The notes beneath the pieces are model-generated. The model worked only from the letters and a program-made list of their open reading frames with translations. It was not told where the DNA came from and ran no database searches. Positions 49,401 to 56,052 of a DNA stretch of 56,052 nt are shown in pieces. The stretch covers positions 1 through 56,052 of the forward strand of contig JAJFGY010000032.1 of the NCBI GenBank assembly GCA_021775935.1, given 5' to 3'. Within the stretch, counting starts at the first letter, position 1, and the number at the start of each line of letters is the position of its first letter. Both the position numbers and the translations under genes were made by a program. This stretch comes from Alphaproteobacteria bacterium. GTDB lineage: Bacteria; Pseudomonadota; Alphaproteobacteria; Parvibaculales; Parvibaculaceae.

Positions 49401-49572
49401 GCCGCTCATGCTGTTTGGGGGCGAGCTTTGGTACGCCATGACCATCGTTATTATGGCGGGTCTTGCGGCTGGGACGGTGCTCACTTTGGGGGTTGTTCCG
49501 GTGCTTTATTCCCTGTTTTTTGATTTCCGACGGTCAGATGACCAAAGCGCAGCGGTGTCCGCGCCTGCGTGA
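46495..49572 (+). CDS. RND family efflux permease (AcrB/HAE-1-like)
   Basis: 1025 aa, full-length RND proton antiporter. TM1 start YAIKNGRFTLFALIALVLTGITIYFSHPSQEDPEITIRTAVVTAFFPGMSAERIEQLIVKPIEE is typical. TM4 region reads LGLLVDNGIVIAEDIKRRLEEGE, with a single Asp then Asn where many pumps have two Asp. Other blocks are LTGREFSMAEIRDVARDLRDVIGALPLVSQVDLYG, FNQERGLKVSAIL and RARPIIMTTLTTILGLMPLMLFGGELWYAMTIVIMAGLAAGTVLTLGVVPVLYSLFF. Exports drugs, solvents or metabolites; specificity unknown. Pairs with the adaptor at 45355. Confidence 0.95.
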   Translation: MGNIAAYAIKNGRFTLFALIALVLTGITIYFSHPSQEDPEITIRTAVVTAFFPGMSAERIEQLIVKPIEETAKQISEVTDITSTASTGRATVEVAVGDKYFDLDPIWTDLRNKMTDLSPDLPSGTSGPFVNDDFGRVSVATLALTGREFSMAEIRDVARDLRDVIGALPLVSQVDLYGIQDEQVWLTADQTYMDQLGLSQQSVIAALQGQNVILPGGSIAANGQRITIEPSGSFTSVQEIGDVPLELPDGGLVYLRDIFIVERGYVDPPSRPVRFNGDPAVILGVAMVTGSNIAEFGIALEALLAELDQGLPLGMALDFATYQPPLVAASVSDATNNLLQTIATVLVVVILFLGVRTGLIVGSIVPLAILAALVGMSLWEIPLHRISIAAIIIALGLLVDNGIVIAEDIKRRLEEGEDRLQACIGAPKELGMPLLSSSLTTILAFMPLYLAEDVTGEYVGSLAQVLFLALIASWFLSVAITPTLCYWLLEADTKRDDGADVYDNALYRFYRRILSLILAQRLIFVAGMVGLLVLALYGMGFVTSRLMPPSDRAQFVVHIELPTGADVNETIRITDAFLGWLSDKETNPDVVQHTAYIADGGPRFFLAMSPVDPVAHKAFILIDVTDLDVVGPMMEKSSAYFRDHVPEAQGRPETLFFGATPPGTVDIQITGPEVAQLYLLGNEVEAAFRAVPGAANIRTDWGSPIVKVLVQIDQERARRAGVSSEDVANSLASYFDGLHITDFRDGDTVIPIKMRAAADQRDELDKLRSITVYSSASNVAVPLIQIADIDGVLEPFEIHRFNQERGLKVSAILPGRQASEFFAELEPLLNAIELPRGYAVEVQGELKDSGEATGALFAYLPHCAAGILVLLIWQFNSFRRPAVILLTIPLIMIGAASGLLLTGAFLDFNAMLGLLSLGGIIINNGIVMIERIDLERADGKSVDDAVVASALVRARPIIMTTLTTILGLMPLMLFGGELWYAMTIVIMAGLAAGTVLTLGVVPVLYSLFFDFRRSDDQSAAVSAPA

Positions 49573-49748
49573 GGACCCAATTGGCGTCAAAAACCTGAAA
49601 AATGTCTGTTATTCGGCTGTTCACAAAGCGGCTCAGGCCCTTATGATGGCCGCCAAATGCGAGGACTTACCTCGCTGAAAAAATGTGAAATGGGCTCCGG
49701 ATTTCTGGGGCCTGCCTTAATCTCAGGAAGGCCTCAACGGAGGAAGCC

Positions 49749-51179
49749 ATGAAAGACACAACAAAATTCTACATTAACGGTGAGTGGGTCGACCCAACCA
49801 CGCCGAAGACAATGGACGTGATCAATCCCGCGACCGAAGAAGCATTTGCCACCATTTCTATGGGGAGCTCTGCAGACGTTGATAAAGCAGTTGCTGCGGC
49901 AAAGGCTGCGTTTCCGGCTTTCTCCCGCACGACACGCGAAGAGCGGATTGCGCTCATCGAAAAGATCATGGAGGTCTATCAGGGCCGCTATGCGGAAGTT
50001 GCTGAAACCATCTCCAAGGAAATGGGAGCGCCTGCGTGGCTCTCTCAGGCAGCGCAGGCTGCAACCGGTCTTGGCCACTTCGCAACGACGCTTGAAATTC
50101 TGAAGAAGTATGAGTTTGAAGAAGACCGTGGTGCGACACGGATCGTGAAAGAGCCTGTTGGTGTGTGTGGTTTCATCACGCCGTGGAACTGGCCGGTCAA
50201 TCAGATCGTCTGTAAGGTTGCTCCAGCCCTTGCCGCTGGTTGCACCATGGTTCTAAAGCCTTCAGAAGTTGCACCGCTTAACGCACACCTGTTGGCTGAA
50301 ATCTTCGATGAAGCTGGCGTGCCTGCTGGCGTGTTCAACCTTGTTGATGGGGATGGCCTTGAAGTTGGCGCCCCTCTCTCTTCACATCCTGATGTGGACA
50401 TGATGTCCTTCACCGGATCAACCCGGGCTGGTGTTGAAGTGGCTAAAGCTGCTGCTCCTACCGTGAAACGCGTTGCTCAGGAGCTTGGTGGTAAGTCTGC
50501 CAACATCATTCTTGATGATGCAGACCTGAATGCCGCTGTCGCGGGGGGTGTGCAGAGCGTGATGACCAATTCCGGTCAGTCCTGTAACGCGCCAACACGG
50601 ATGCTTGTACCTGCTGCAAAGCATGGGGAAGCTCTGAAGATCGCTGCAGCGGCTGCTGCGGAAGTCAAAGTTGGCGACCCATTTGCTGAAGACACGAAGA
50701 TCGGCCCTGTGGTCAGCGAAGTGCAGTTCAACAAGATCCAGGATTTGATCCAGAAGGGTATTGATGAAGGCGCTGAGCTTGTTGCTGGCGGTACCGGACG
50801 TCCTGATGGCCTGAACAAAGGCTATTATGTGCGCCCAACTGTCTTTGGTGGTGTCAACAACGACATGACAATTGCTCGTGAAGAAATTTTTGGCCCTGTG
50901 CTGACGATCCTTCCCTACGAGAATGAAGAAGAAGCTGTCGCGATTGCCAATGACACAGTCTACGGCCTGTCTGGCTATGTCTCTTCTGGCTCGATCGACC
51001 ATGCCCGCGATGTGGCCTCACAGCTGCGGACAGGTAACGTCCACCTGAATGGTGCTGGTGCTGACTTCAACGCACCGTTTGGCGGCTATAAGCAGTCTGG
51101 CAATGGCCGTGAATGGGGTGAGTTTGGCTTCGACGAATTCCTCGAAGTGAAGGCAGTGATGGGTTACACCGCTGCTTAA
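49749..51179 (+). CDS. NAD(P)-dependent aldehyde dehydrogenase
   Basis: 476 aa, ALDH superfamily: PWNWPVNQIVCKVAPALAAGCTMVLKPSEVAPLNA, TGSTRAGVEVAKAAAPTVKRVAQELGGKSANIILDDADL with general base Glu245, NSGQSCNAPTRMLVP with catalytic Cys279, and EEIFGPVLTILPYENEEEAVAIANDTVYGLSGYVSS near the end, then NVHLNGAGADFNAPFGGYKQSGNGREWG. Oxidises aldehydes to acids in the cytoplasm; substrate unknown. ACGGAGGAAGCC precedes the ATG. The 176 bases upstream hold only a 6-bp hairpin (49659-49675, GCGAGG...CCTCGC) without a T-run. A strong terminator follows. Confidence 0.95.
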   Translation: MKDTTKFYINGEWVDPTTPKTMDVINPATEEAFATISMGSSADVDKAVAAAKAAFPAFSRTTREERIALIEKIMEVYQGRYAEVAETISKEMGAPAWLSQAAQAATGLGHFATTLEILKKYEFEEDRGATRIVKEPVGVCGFITPWNWPVNQIVCKVAPALAAGCTMVLKPSEVAPLNAHLLAEIFDEAGVPAGVFNLVDGDGLEVGAPLSSHPDVDMMSFTGSTRAGVEVAKAAAPTVKRVAQELGGKSANIILDDADLNAAVAGGVQSVMTNSGQSCNAPTRMLVPAAKHGEALKIAAAAAAEVKVGDPFAEDTKIGPVVSEVQFNKIQDLIQKGIDEGAELVAGGTGRPDGLNKGYYVRPTVFGGVNNDMTIAREEIFGPVLTILPYENEEEAVAIANDTVYGLSGYVSSGSIDHARDVASQLRTGNVHLNGAGADFNAPFGGYKQSGNGREWGEFGFDEFLEVKAVMGYTAA

Positions 51180-51201
51180 ACACTCTTTCCAGAGTTTTGG
51201 A

Positions 51202-51230
51202 AAAGGGCGTCCTTCGGGGCGCCCTTTTTT
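51202..51230 (+). terminator. Intrinsic terminator after aldehyde dehydrogenase
   Basis: A GC-rich hairpin: AAAGGGCG on the 5' side, a short inner stem closing on a TTCG tetraloop, CGCCC on the 3' side, then a run of six T. It starts 22 bases after the ALDH stop and precedes the promoter region of the binding-lipoprotein gene. Confidence 0.88.
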
Positions 51231-51392
51231 GTTTCAGAATGCGTCACGGCGGCTGGCGTCTTAAGGTCTTCTTAACTCTCGATCCAAATGTCTGCGGCCA
51301 AAGTCCTGGGTGTAACGAAGTTTTAGACGGCATCCTTCAAAACTCACCTGCAGATATTTGAATGCCCAGAAGGTGGCAGGGGAGGACAAGGA

Positions 51393-52379
51393 ATGTCCAG
51401 AATAAGTGGGTTTATCGCTGCCTCTTTAGGACTCTTGTCGGTCTTTGCTCTGAGTGCCTGTTCAGAGGCGCCGAGTGACCCTCTGCGCGTCGGGATTAAT
51501 CCCTGGCCTGGGTATGGGCCGCTTTTCCTGGCTGCTGAAAAAGGATTTTTCGCGGAGGAAGGTGTTGATGTTGAACTTGTTGAGCTCACATCGCTGACCG
51601 ATGTTCGCCGTGCCTTCGAGCGTGGCCAGGTTGATGGGATGACATCAAGTCTCGTTGAGGTTTTGGACGCTGATCGGGCAAGTGACCGGCGCCCGGTCAT
51701 TTCTCTCATGACTGACTATTCAAACGGTGCAGATGTGGTTCTGGCGCGTGACGGCATCCCTGATGTCGCCACGCTTCGGGGAAAACGAATAGGCTTGGAA
51801 GCAAGCTCTCTTAACCGCTTTGTTCTCTCACGCGCCCTTGCGGCGGGCGGGCTGACAATCGCCGATGTACAGGTCGTCGATCTGCCACAGCTGGCAATTC
51901 AGGAAGCTGTCGTGGACGGTACCGTGGATGCTGTTGTGACGTATCCTCCAATGTCGGTGGATATAGAGCGGACAGGAATGGTGAGCCATGTGTTTAGTTC
52001 CGCAGACATCCCTGGCGAAGTCGCCGACATTGTCTCTTTTGATCGAACCATTGTTCAGCACCGCCCGGAAGATGTGGACGCATTTGTGCGCGCATGGGGG
52101 CGGGCTGTGGCATATGTCGAGAACCATCCGGCTGAAGCTCATGAAATCATTGGTCAATATCTTGGCATAAGTGCCGACGACCTCGCGGCAGCCTATGAAG
52201 GTGTGGTGATCATTCCTGCCGACCAGCAGGATGAATTTTTGCGATCAGATGGGCCGCTTGCAGACAGTATTCTCACGCTAACAGCTATTCTCTGGCCGGA
52301 GGAAACCGAGGGAAACGACAAGCCCTTAAGTCGGTTCTTCAGACGCTCTGCTGCTATTGCCTGGACGGGAGCTGAGTAG
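51393..52379 (+). CDS. ABC-type substrate-binding lipoprotein (NMT1/THI5-like)
   Basis: 328 aa. Signal with lipobox LSAC (Cys23), then DPLRVGINPWPGYGPLFLAAEKGFFAEEGVDVELVELTSLTDVRRAFERGQVDGMTSSLVEVL, the SsuA/NMT1-like periplasmic-binding fold; DYSNGADVVLAR, LRGKRIGLEASSLNRFVLSRALAAGGL and TVDAVVTYPPMSVDIERTGMVSHVFSSADIPG follow. Relatives bind sulfonates, pyrimidine precursors, taurine or riboflavin-like ligands. GGAGGACAAGGA precedes the ATG. No ATPase or permease gene is adjacent; instead a GGDEF-EAL gene follows 4 bases on. This suggests a sensing rather than import role, which is inference. Confidence 0.9.
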   Translation: MSRISGFIAASLGLLSVFALSACSEAPSDPLRVGINPWPGYGPLFLAAEKGFFAEEGVDVELVELTSLTDVRRAFERGQVDGMTSSLVEVLDADRASDRRPVISLMTDYSNGADVVLARDGIPDVATLRGKRIGLEASSLNRFVLSRALAAGGLTIADVQVVDLPQLAIQEAVVDGTVDAVVTYPPMSVDIERTGMVSHVFSSADIPGEVADIVSFDRTIVQHRPEDVDAFVRAWGRAVAYVENHPAEAHEIIGQYLGISADDLAAAYEGVVIIPADQQDEFLRSDGPLADSILTLTAILWPEETEGNDKPLSRFFRRSAAIAWTGAE

Positions 52380-52383
52380 TCCG

Positions 52384-54519
52384 ATGATTTTTGGAAGTAC
52401 CTCCTGGCTCGATAATCTTTCTGTGAAGTGGAAGATCCTAGCCCCCTTTTGCTTCCTGGCTGGTGTTGTTGGGCTCTCTCTCATCACGCTCTTCTTTATT
52501 GCCTTTAGCCGATATCAGGATTCTGTTGTGGAAGGTCGTGCAGAGCATTTGTCCAACAGCATTGTCTATGCTCTTGAGACCATGCAGCATCATAGCGAAC
52601 TCCAGCGATATGTTGCGATCGTCGGCGCTGAACCAGACGTTGATCTACTGCTTGTTGTCGACCCGATCTCTCAGGAGGTTCTGGTCAGCAATCAGGCCAT
52701 TTTTCGCGGTGTGTTGGCCAGCGAGCTCTCTGACCCGGCACTGAGCGCCGAAGTTCTTCAAGGCTTGAAGGATGCTTCAGCCCGCGCAGCGTTGATGTGG
52801 GGTGAGATGACTGCAAGCTATGCGGTCGTTGCGCCTAGCCTGTTGACACAGGAGGCGGATCTCAGTGAGACGCTGGTGTTTGTGCGATTGAGAACGAAGA
52901 GTGTTACGGCTCAGTCCAGCGGAATGGCTCAGCAATTGGTAATTGGCTTATTGGCAGCATTGGCGCTTGCCATGCTGATTGCATCGAAGCTTCTCTATGA
53001 TCTGGTTATCTCGCCTCTCTCGAAGCTTTCATCTATTGCCCATGCACGTAACGTTGATCCTCAGACCATGGCGCCGTTCACGCGTCGCCTTGATGAGTTT
53101 GGTGAGCTGGCGCGTAGCGTGCTGCATTCGTTTACGGAAGCGAGGGAAAATGCAGATCGGTTTGAAATTCAAGCGCAAAGCGACAGCCTGACGGGCCTTG
53201 GCAATCGGGCCCTCTTTAAAGAGCGGCTTCAGATGGCGCTTGCTCATGCAGAAAGATCCGGCAAGCTTGTTGCGCTCATGATCCTTGATCTCGACCATTT
53301 CAAAGATGTGAATGATACGCTTGGACATGATGTTGGTGATCAGCTGCTGCAGCGTGTTGCAACCATTCTTCAAGAGACGTCGCGCCAGGTCGATACCATT
53401 GTTCGGTTGGGCGGCGATGAATTTGCCATCATTGTGGATGAACTTGAACGTGTTGATGGTGTGGTTGTCCATGCAAACCGAATTTTGGAAGCGCTGTCGC
53501 ACCCCCAACTGATCGAGGGGCATGAGGTGCATCCCGGCGTTAGCATTGGCATCACCAGCTATCCTCAAGATGCACGTGACCCGGATGTTCTTTTGAAAAA
53601 TGCCGATCTTGCTCTCTATCGTGCGAAGGCGGAAGGGCGCGGCAATATTCAGCTCTACCGCCATGAACTGCATCTGAAAGTTATTGAGCGCAACGCCATT
53701 GAAAGGGATTTGCGGGCAGCCATCACAAACAATCAGTTTGTTCTCTACTATCAGTTGAAGGTTGACATAGAGACGGGTGGAATAGCCGGTGCTGAAGCGT
53801 TGATCCGTTGGCACCACCCAGAACGCGGATTGATCCCGCCAGATGTCTTCATCCCTGTTGCAGAACAGAATGGTTCAATCTGCAACTTGACGGACTGGGT
53901 CCTGGAGGAAGCGTGTCGTGAAATCCGGCGGGTGGCGGATGCGGGTCTGGAACCGGTCAGCATTGCCGTGAATGTGTCTGCGCTTGATTTACGCCGCCCA
54001 GACTTTACCGATCAGGTTGCTGCAACATTGGTGCACACCGGCGTCTCGCCGAAATATCTGGAGATCGAAGTGACTGAGAGCACCGTGATGCATGACGTCG
54101 ATCATGTAATCGGCACGCTTCGCCGATTGCGCGCACTTGGTGTGAGTATCAGCATTGATGATTTTGGAACCGGGTATTCTTCGCTCTCCTATCTCAAGCA
54201 GTTTCCTGTGCAGACATTGAAAATTGACCGGAGTTTTGTGTCAGATATGACGCAGGACATAAACAGTCATGCCATTCCCAAACTTATTGTCGATCTGGCG
54301 CGTAACCTTGGTGTGAGCGTAATCGCCGAAGGTGTTGAGACAGAGGAACAGAGAGAAATTCTTTTCTCAATGGGATGTACGCGGGCGCAAGGATACCTCT
54401 TCAGCCCGCCGGTTCCTTCTGCAGCCTTTATGGAAATGCTTGAAGACCAGGTTCGCTTCCCCAGGCAGTGCGATGAACTTGAAATCATCGAAGAGCTGAC
54501 GCCCATTTCCGTCGCGTAA
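52384..54519 (+). CDS. GGDEF-EAL cyclic-di-GMP protein with HAMP domain
   Basis: 711 aa, inner-membrane protein. TM1 about residues 18-40 (ILAPFCFLAGVVGLSLITLFFIAF), a periplasmic sensor of about 130 residues, TM2 (LVIGLLAALALAMLIASKLLYDLVI), HAMP, then GGDEF (LTGLGNRALFKERLQMALAHAERSGKLVALMILDLDHFKDVNDTLGHDVGDQLL...RLGGDEFAIIVDE) and EAL (AGAEALIRWHHPERGLIPPDVFIPVAEQNGSI, VTESTVMHDVDHVIGTLRRLRALGVSISIDDFGTGYSSLSYLKQFPVQTLKIDRSFV). Both catalytic motifs are intact, so it could make and degrade c-di-GMP. ATG 52384 lies 4 bases after the binding-lipoprotein stop. Confidence 0.95.
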   Translation: MIFGSTSWLDNLSVKWKILAPFCFLAGVVGLSLITLFFIAFSRYQDSVVEGRAEHLSNSIVYALETMQHHSELQRYVAIVGAEPDVDLLLVVDPISQEVLVSNQAIFRGVLASELSDPALSAEVLQGLKDASARAALMWGEMTASYAVVAPSLLTQEADLSETLVFVRLRTKSVTAQSSGMAQQLVIGLLAALALAMLIASKLLYDLVISPLSKLSSIAHARNVDPQTMAPFTRRLDEFGELARSVLHSFTEARENADRFEIQAQSDSLTGLGNRALFKERLQMALAHAERSGKLVALMILDLDHFKDVNDTLGHDVGDQLLQRVATILQETSRQVDTIVRLGGDEFAIIVDELERVDGVVVHANRILEALSHPQLIEGHEVHPGVSIGITSYPQDARDPDVLLKNADLALYRAKAEGRGNIQLYRHELHLKVIERNAIERDLRAAITNNQFVLYYQLKVDIETGGIAGAEALIRWHHPERGLIPPDVFIPVAEQNGSICNLTDWVLEEACREIRRVADAGLEPVSIAVNVSALDLRRPDFTDQVAATLVHTGVSPKYLEIEVTESTVMHDVDHVIGTLRRLRALGVSISIDDFGTGYSSLSYLKQFPVQTLKIDRSFVSDMTQDINSHAIPKLIVDLARNLGVSVIAEGVETEEQREILFSMGCTRAQGYLFSPPVPSAAFMEMLEDQVRFPRQCDELEIIEELTPISVA

Positions 54520-54634
54520 TCAGCGGCTGTTTTCAGCGCAGATGACGGCAGCTTTTTAGGCTGCTAGTACACTCTCCAAATTGTCTCAACGATCGCAGCC
54601 TGTCTTCGGCGCTGCGTTGCTTGGAGGGTGGCTT

Positions 54635-55840
54635 ATGGATCTTGCCTATGGTGCGGAATATGAAGCGTTTCGCGAGGATGTGAAGCGGTTCGTTGAAGAA
54701 AACAAGGATGCGTCGCCTCGACAGAGTGGCACTGGGCGCCCTAACGCAGAGCAGCGCAAATGGCAGGATCTGCTGATCAAGAACGGCTATGCCGCGCGGA
54801 CAATTCCTGCCGAATATGGTGGTTATGGCGCTGAGCCTGATATTCTGAAAAGCCGCATCATTGCTGAGGAATTCACCAAGGCGTCTCTCCCGCTCGGTCT
54901 CGCCAGCCAAGGTGTGTCCATGCTGGTCCCCACGCTATTGGAATTGGGGACGGAAGAGCAGAAGAAGCAGTGGATCGAACCAACCATCCGCGGTGATGTT
55001 GTGTGGTGTCAGGGGTATTCTGAGCCGGGCTCTGGTTCTGATCTGGCGAGCCTGCAAACCAAGGCGACAGAAGATGGTGATGATTTCATCATCAATGGTC
55101 AGAAGATCTGGACAAGTACGGCACAAGTTTCCGACATGATCTTTTGCCTTGTGCGCACGGAGCCTGATGCGCGAAAACATGAGGGGATCAGCTATCTGAT
55201 CTTCCCAATGGATACACCTGGTATTGAGGTGCGCCCGCTGATGACCATGACGGGATACGCAGAATTCAATGAAGTGTTTTTCACCGATGTGCGTGTGCCG
55301 AAAAACCAGATCGTCGCTGAACGCGGGCAGGGCTGGTTTGTTGCCAATGCAACGCTGAAGCACGAGCGCGGCATGTTGGGTGATCCCAACCAGGCAGGAA
55401 CAAGGCTTGCCGCTATCATTGACCTGATGCATGACGAAACGGTGTCTGGAGAACGGCTGATCGACAATCCGCTTTTCAGAGACCGTCTGGTTCAGTTGCA
55501 AGCCCGTGTTGCGGCGATGCAGTTCCATGGCATGCGACTATTGACGGCAAGTGCGAAGAAAGAAGATCCGGGTATTGCGCGTCTGGTTGTTAAGCTGATG
55601 GGGTGCGAGCTGAACCATCAGCTCGCGGCGTTGGCGATCGACGCGCTGGGCGAACTAGGTGTGCTCTATGAACGTAGCCCGCACCTGCGCGCCGGGGGGC
55701 GCTGGCAAAGGTCCTATATGTTTGATCTGGGTCTCATTATCGGCGGGGGCACAGCGCAAATTCAAAAGAATATTATTTCTGAACGCGGTCTGGGCATGCC
55801 GCGCGAGCCAAAACCGGCGCGTCAAGAAGGAGCTGCATAA
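54635..55840 (+). CDS. Acyl-CoA dehydrogenase
   Basis: 401 aa from the ATG at 54635 (GGAGGGTGGCTT upstream; ORF-track start 54581 adds non-family residues). FAD flavoprotein introducing a double bond into acyl-CoA: IPAEYGGYGAEPDILKSRIIAEEFTKA, GTEEQKKQWIEPTIRGDVVWCQGYSEPGSGSDLASLQTKATEDGDDFIINGQKIWTSTAQVSDMIFCLVRT, FTDVRVPKNQIVAERGQGWFVANATLKHERGMLG, and a C-terminal helical bundle ending with GGGTAQIQKNIISERGLGMPREP. Its stop overlaps the start of a second acyl-CoA dehydrogenase gene. Chain specificity unknown; terpenoid-, steroid- or branched-chain-type degradation often uses such pairs. Confidence 0.95.
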   Translation: MDLAYGAEYEAFREDVKRFVEENKDASPRQSGTGRPNAEQRKWQDLLIKNGYAARTIPAEYGGYGAEPDILKSRIIAEEFTKASLPLGLASQGVSMLVPTLLELGTEEQKKQWIEPTIRGDVVWCQGYSEPGSGSDLASLQTKATEDGDDFIINGQKIWTSTAQVSDMIFCLVRTEPDARKHEGISYLIFPMDTPGIEVRPLMTMTGYAEFNEVFFTDVRVPKNQIVAERGQGWFVANATLKHERGMLGDPNQAGTRLAAIIDLMHDETVSGERLIDNPLFRDRLVQLQARVAAMQFHGMRLLTASAKKEDPGIARLVVKLMGCELNHQLAALAIDALGELGVLYERSPHLRAGGRWQRSYMFDLGLIIGGGTAQIQKNIISERGLGMPREPKPARQEGAA

Positions 55841-56052
55841 TGGAATTCGCTCTCTCCGAAGAACAAAGAATGTTGCAGGACACTGTCGGCCGTTTTCTCA
55901 TGGAAGCCTCTGATCTCGATATTGTGCGGAAATCAGCGGAAGCTCATGAGGCTTTTTCCAAAACCGTTTGGGCAGGGTTTGCCGACCTCGGCGTTGCCGG
56001 GATCCTGGTGCCGGAAGAACATGGTGGCTTGGGCCTTGGAATTCTCGAAGCA
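55840..56052 (+). CDS. Acyl-CoA dehydrogenase, 3' end outside the window
   Basis: A partial gene not in the ORF track: ATG at 55840 overlaps the preceding TAA (TAATG), with AGAAGGAGCTG upstream. The 71 visible codons read MEFALSEEQRMLQDTVGRFLMEASDLDIVR and later FADLGVAGILVPEEHGGLGLGILEA, a standard acyl-CoA dehydrogenase N-terminal domain. Pairs of coupled acyl-CoA dehydrogenases that form heteromers are known in steroid and side-chain degradation, so the two may be subunits of one enzyme. That is inference from overlap and family only. Confidence 0.9.
   Translation, partial: MEFALSEEQRMLQDTVGRFLMEASDLDIVRKSAEAHEAFSKTVWAGFADLGVAGILVPEEHGGLGLGILEA

Noticed and set aside
49659-49675. Six-base-pair hairpin before aldehyde dehydrogenase as a terminator
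   Set aside because: The stem is short and followed by TGAAAAAATG, without a T-run; it is noted only in the gene entry.
1-56052. tRNA, rRNA, CRISPR arrays, riboswitches, insertion sequences
   Set aside because: Looked for by eye and not found; short non-coding RNAs and divergent riboswitches cannot be excluded without covariance-model searches.

Overview
The window reads as a chromosomal segment of a free-living, probably marine or aquatic alphaproteobacterium with Parvibaculum/Rhizobiales-like gene content. The evidence is a ChrR-type zinc anti-sigma factor paired with an ECF11-like sigma factor, a photolyase with CFA-synthase and DUF1365 genes, a TPR-tailed ECF sigma factor with a DGPF/YCII partner, a group III truncated haemoglobin, and many acyl-CoA, Rieske and P450 catabolic genes. 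The genus is an inference from gene content; no rRNA or tRNA gene is visible. No insertion sequence, prophage or CRISPR array was seen. Coding density is high; the only gap over 300 bases (19877-20628) holds the wreck of a chemoreceptor gene.

Layout. 1-3775: 3' part of a repeat-rich autotransporter (5' end outside the window). 3798-8133: cytochrome c/PQQ sugar dehydrogenase, then LemA and DUF2207. 8320-16566: a light/singlet-oxygen stress locus with photolyase, DUF6134, SDR and NTF2-like genes on +, a CFA synthase/DUF1365/flavoprotein operon on -, and rpoE-chrR on +. The divergent flavoprotein and rpoE promoters, and a third site before DUF6134, share the element TGATC(C/T)-N17-GTA. 16596-19876: a minus-strand operon (small basic protein, TetR, PlsC, LplT-like transporter) headed by a perfect palindrome. 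20163-20582: degenerate chemoreceptor. 20629-24809: enoyl-CoA hydratase, two amidohydrolases and a membrane-anchored GST. 24918-28817: DevBCA-type exporter with a divergent TetR and a palindromic operator.

28830-36868: small stress and repair genes (alkyltransferase-like protein, TfoX-N, AraC, YHS, two VOC, two MAPEG, DUF2461, methyltransferase, DUF2147) around an ECF42-like sigma factor and its YCII partner. Four plus-strand genes here (TfoX-N, DUF2461, YCII-sigma, VOC) each carry TGTCGG-N17-CGTC with the CGTC ending 39-47 bases before the start codon. I read this as the local regulon of that sigma factor; it is the most notable signal in the window.

36865-43825: truncated haemoglobin, Rieske oxygenase with divergent TetR and operator, threonine aldolase, an SDR lacking the catalytic Tyr, P450, membrane dipeptidase. 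43827-49572: MFS transporter divergent from an RND efflux pair. 49749-56052: aldehyde dehydrogenase, an orphan NMT1/THI5-like binding lipoprotein immediately upstream of a GGDEF-EAL protein, and two acyl-CoA dehydrogenases, the second cut by the window end.
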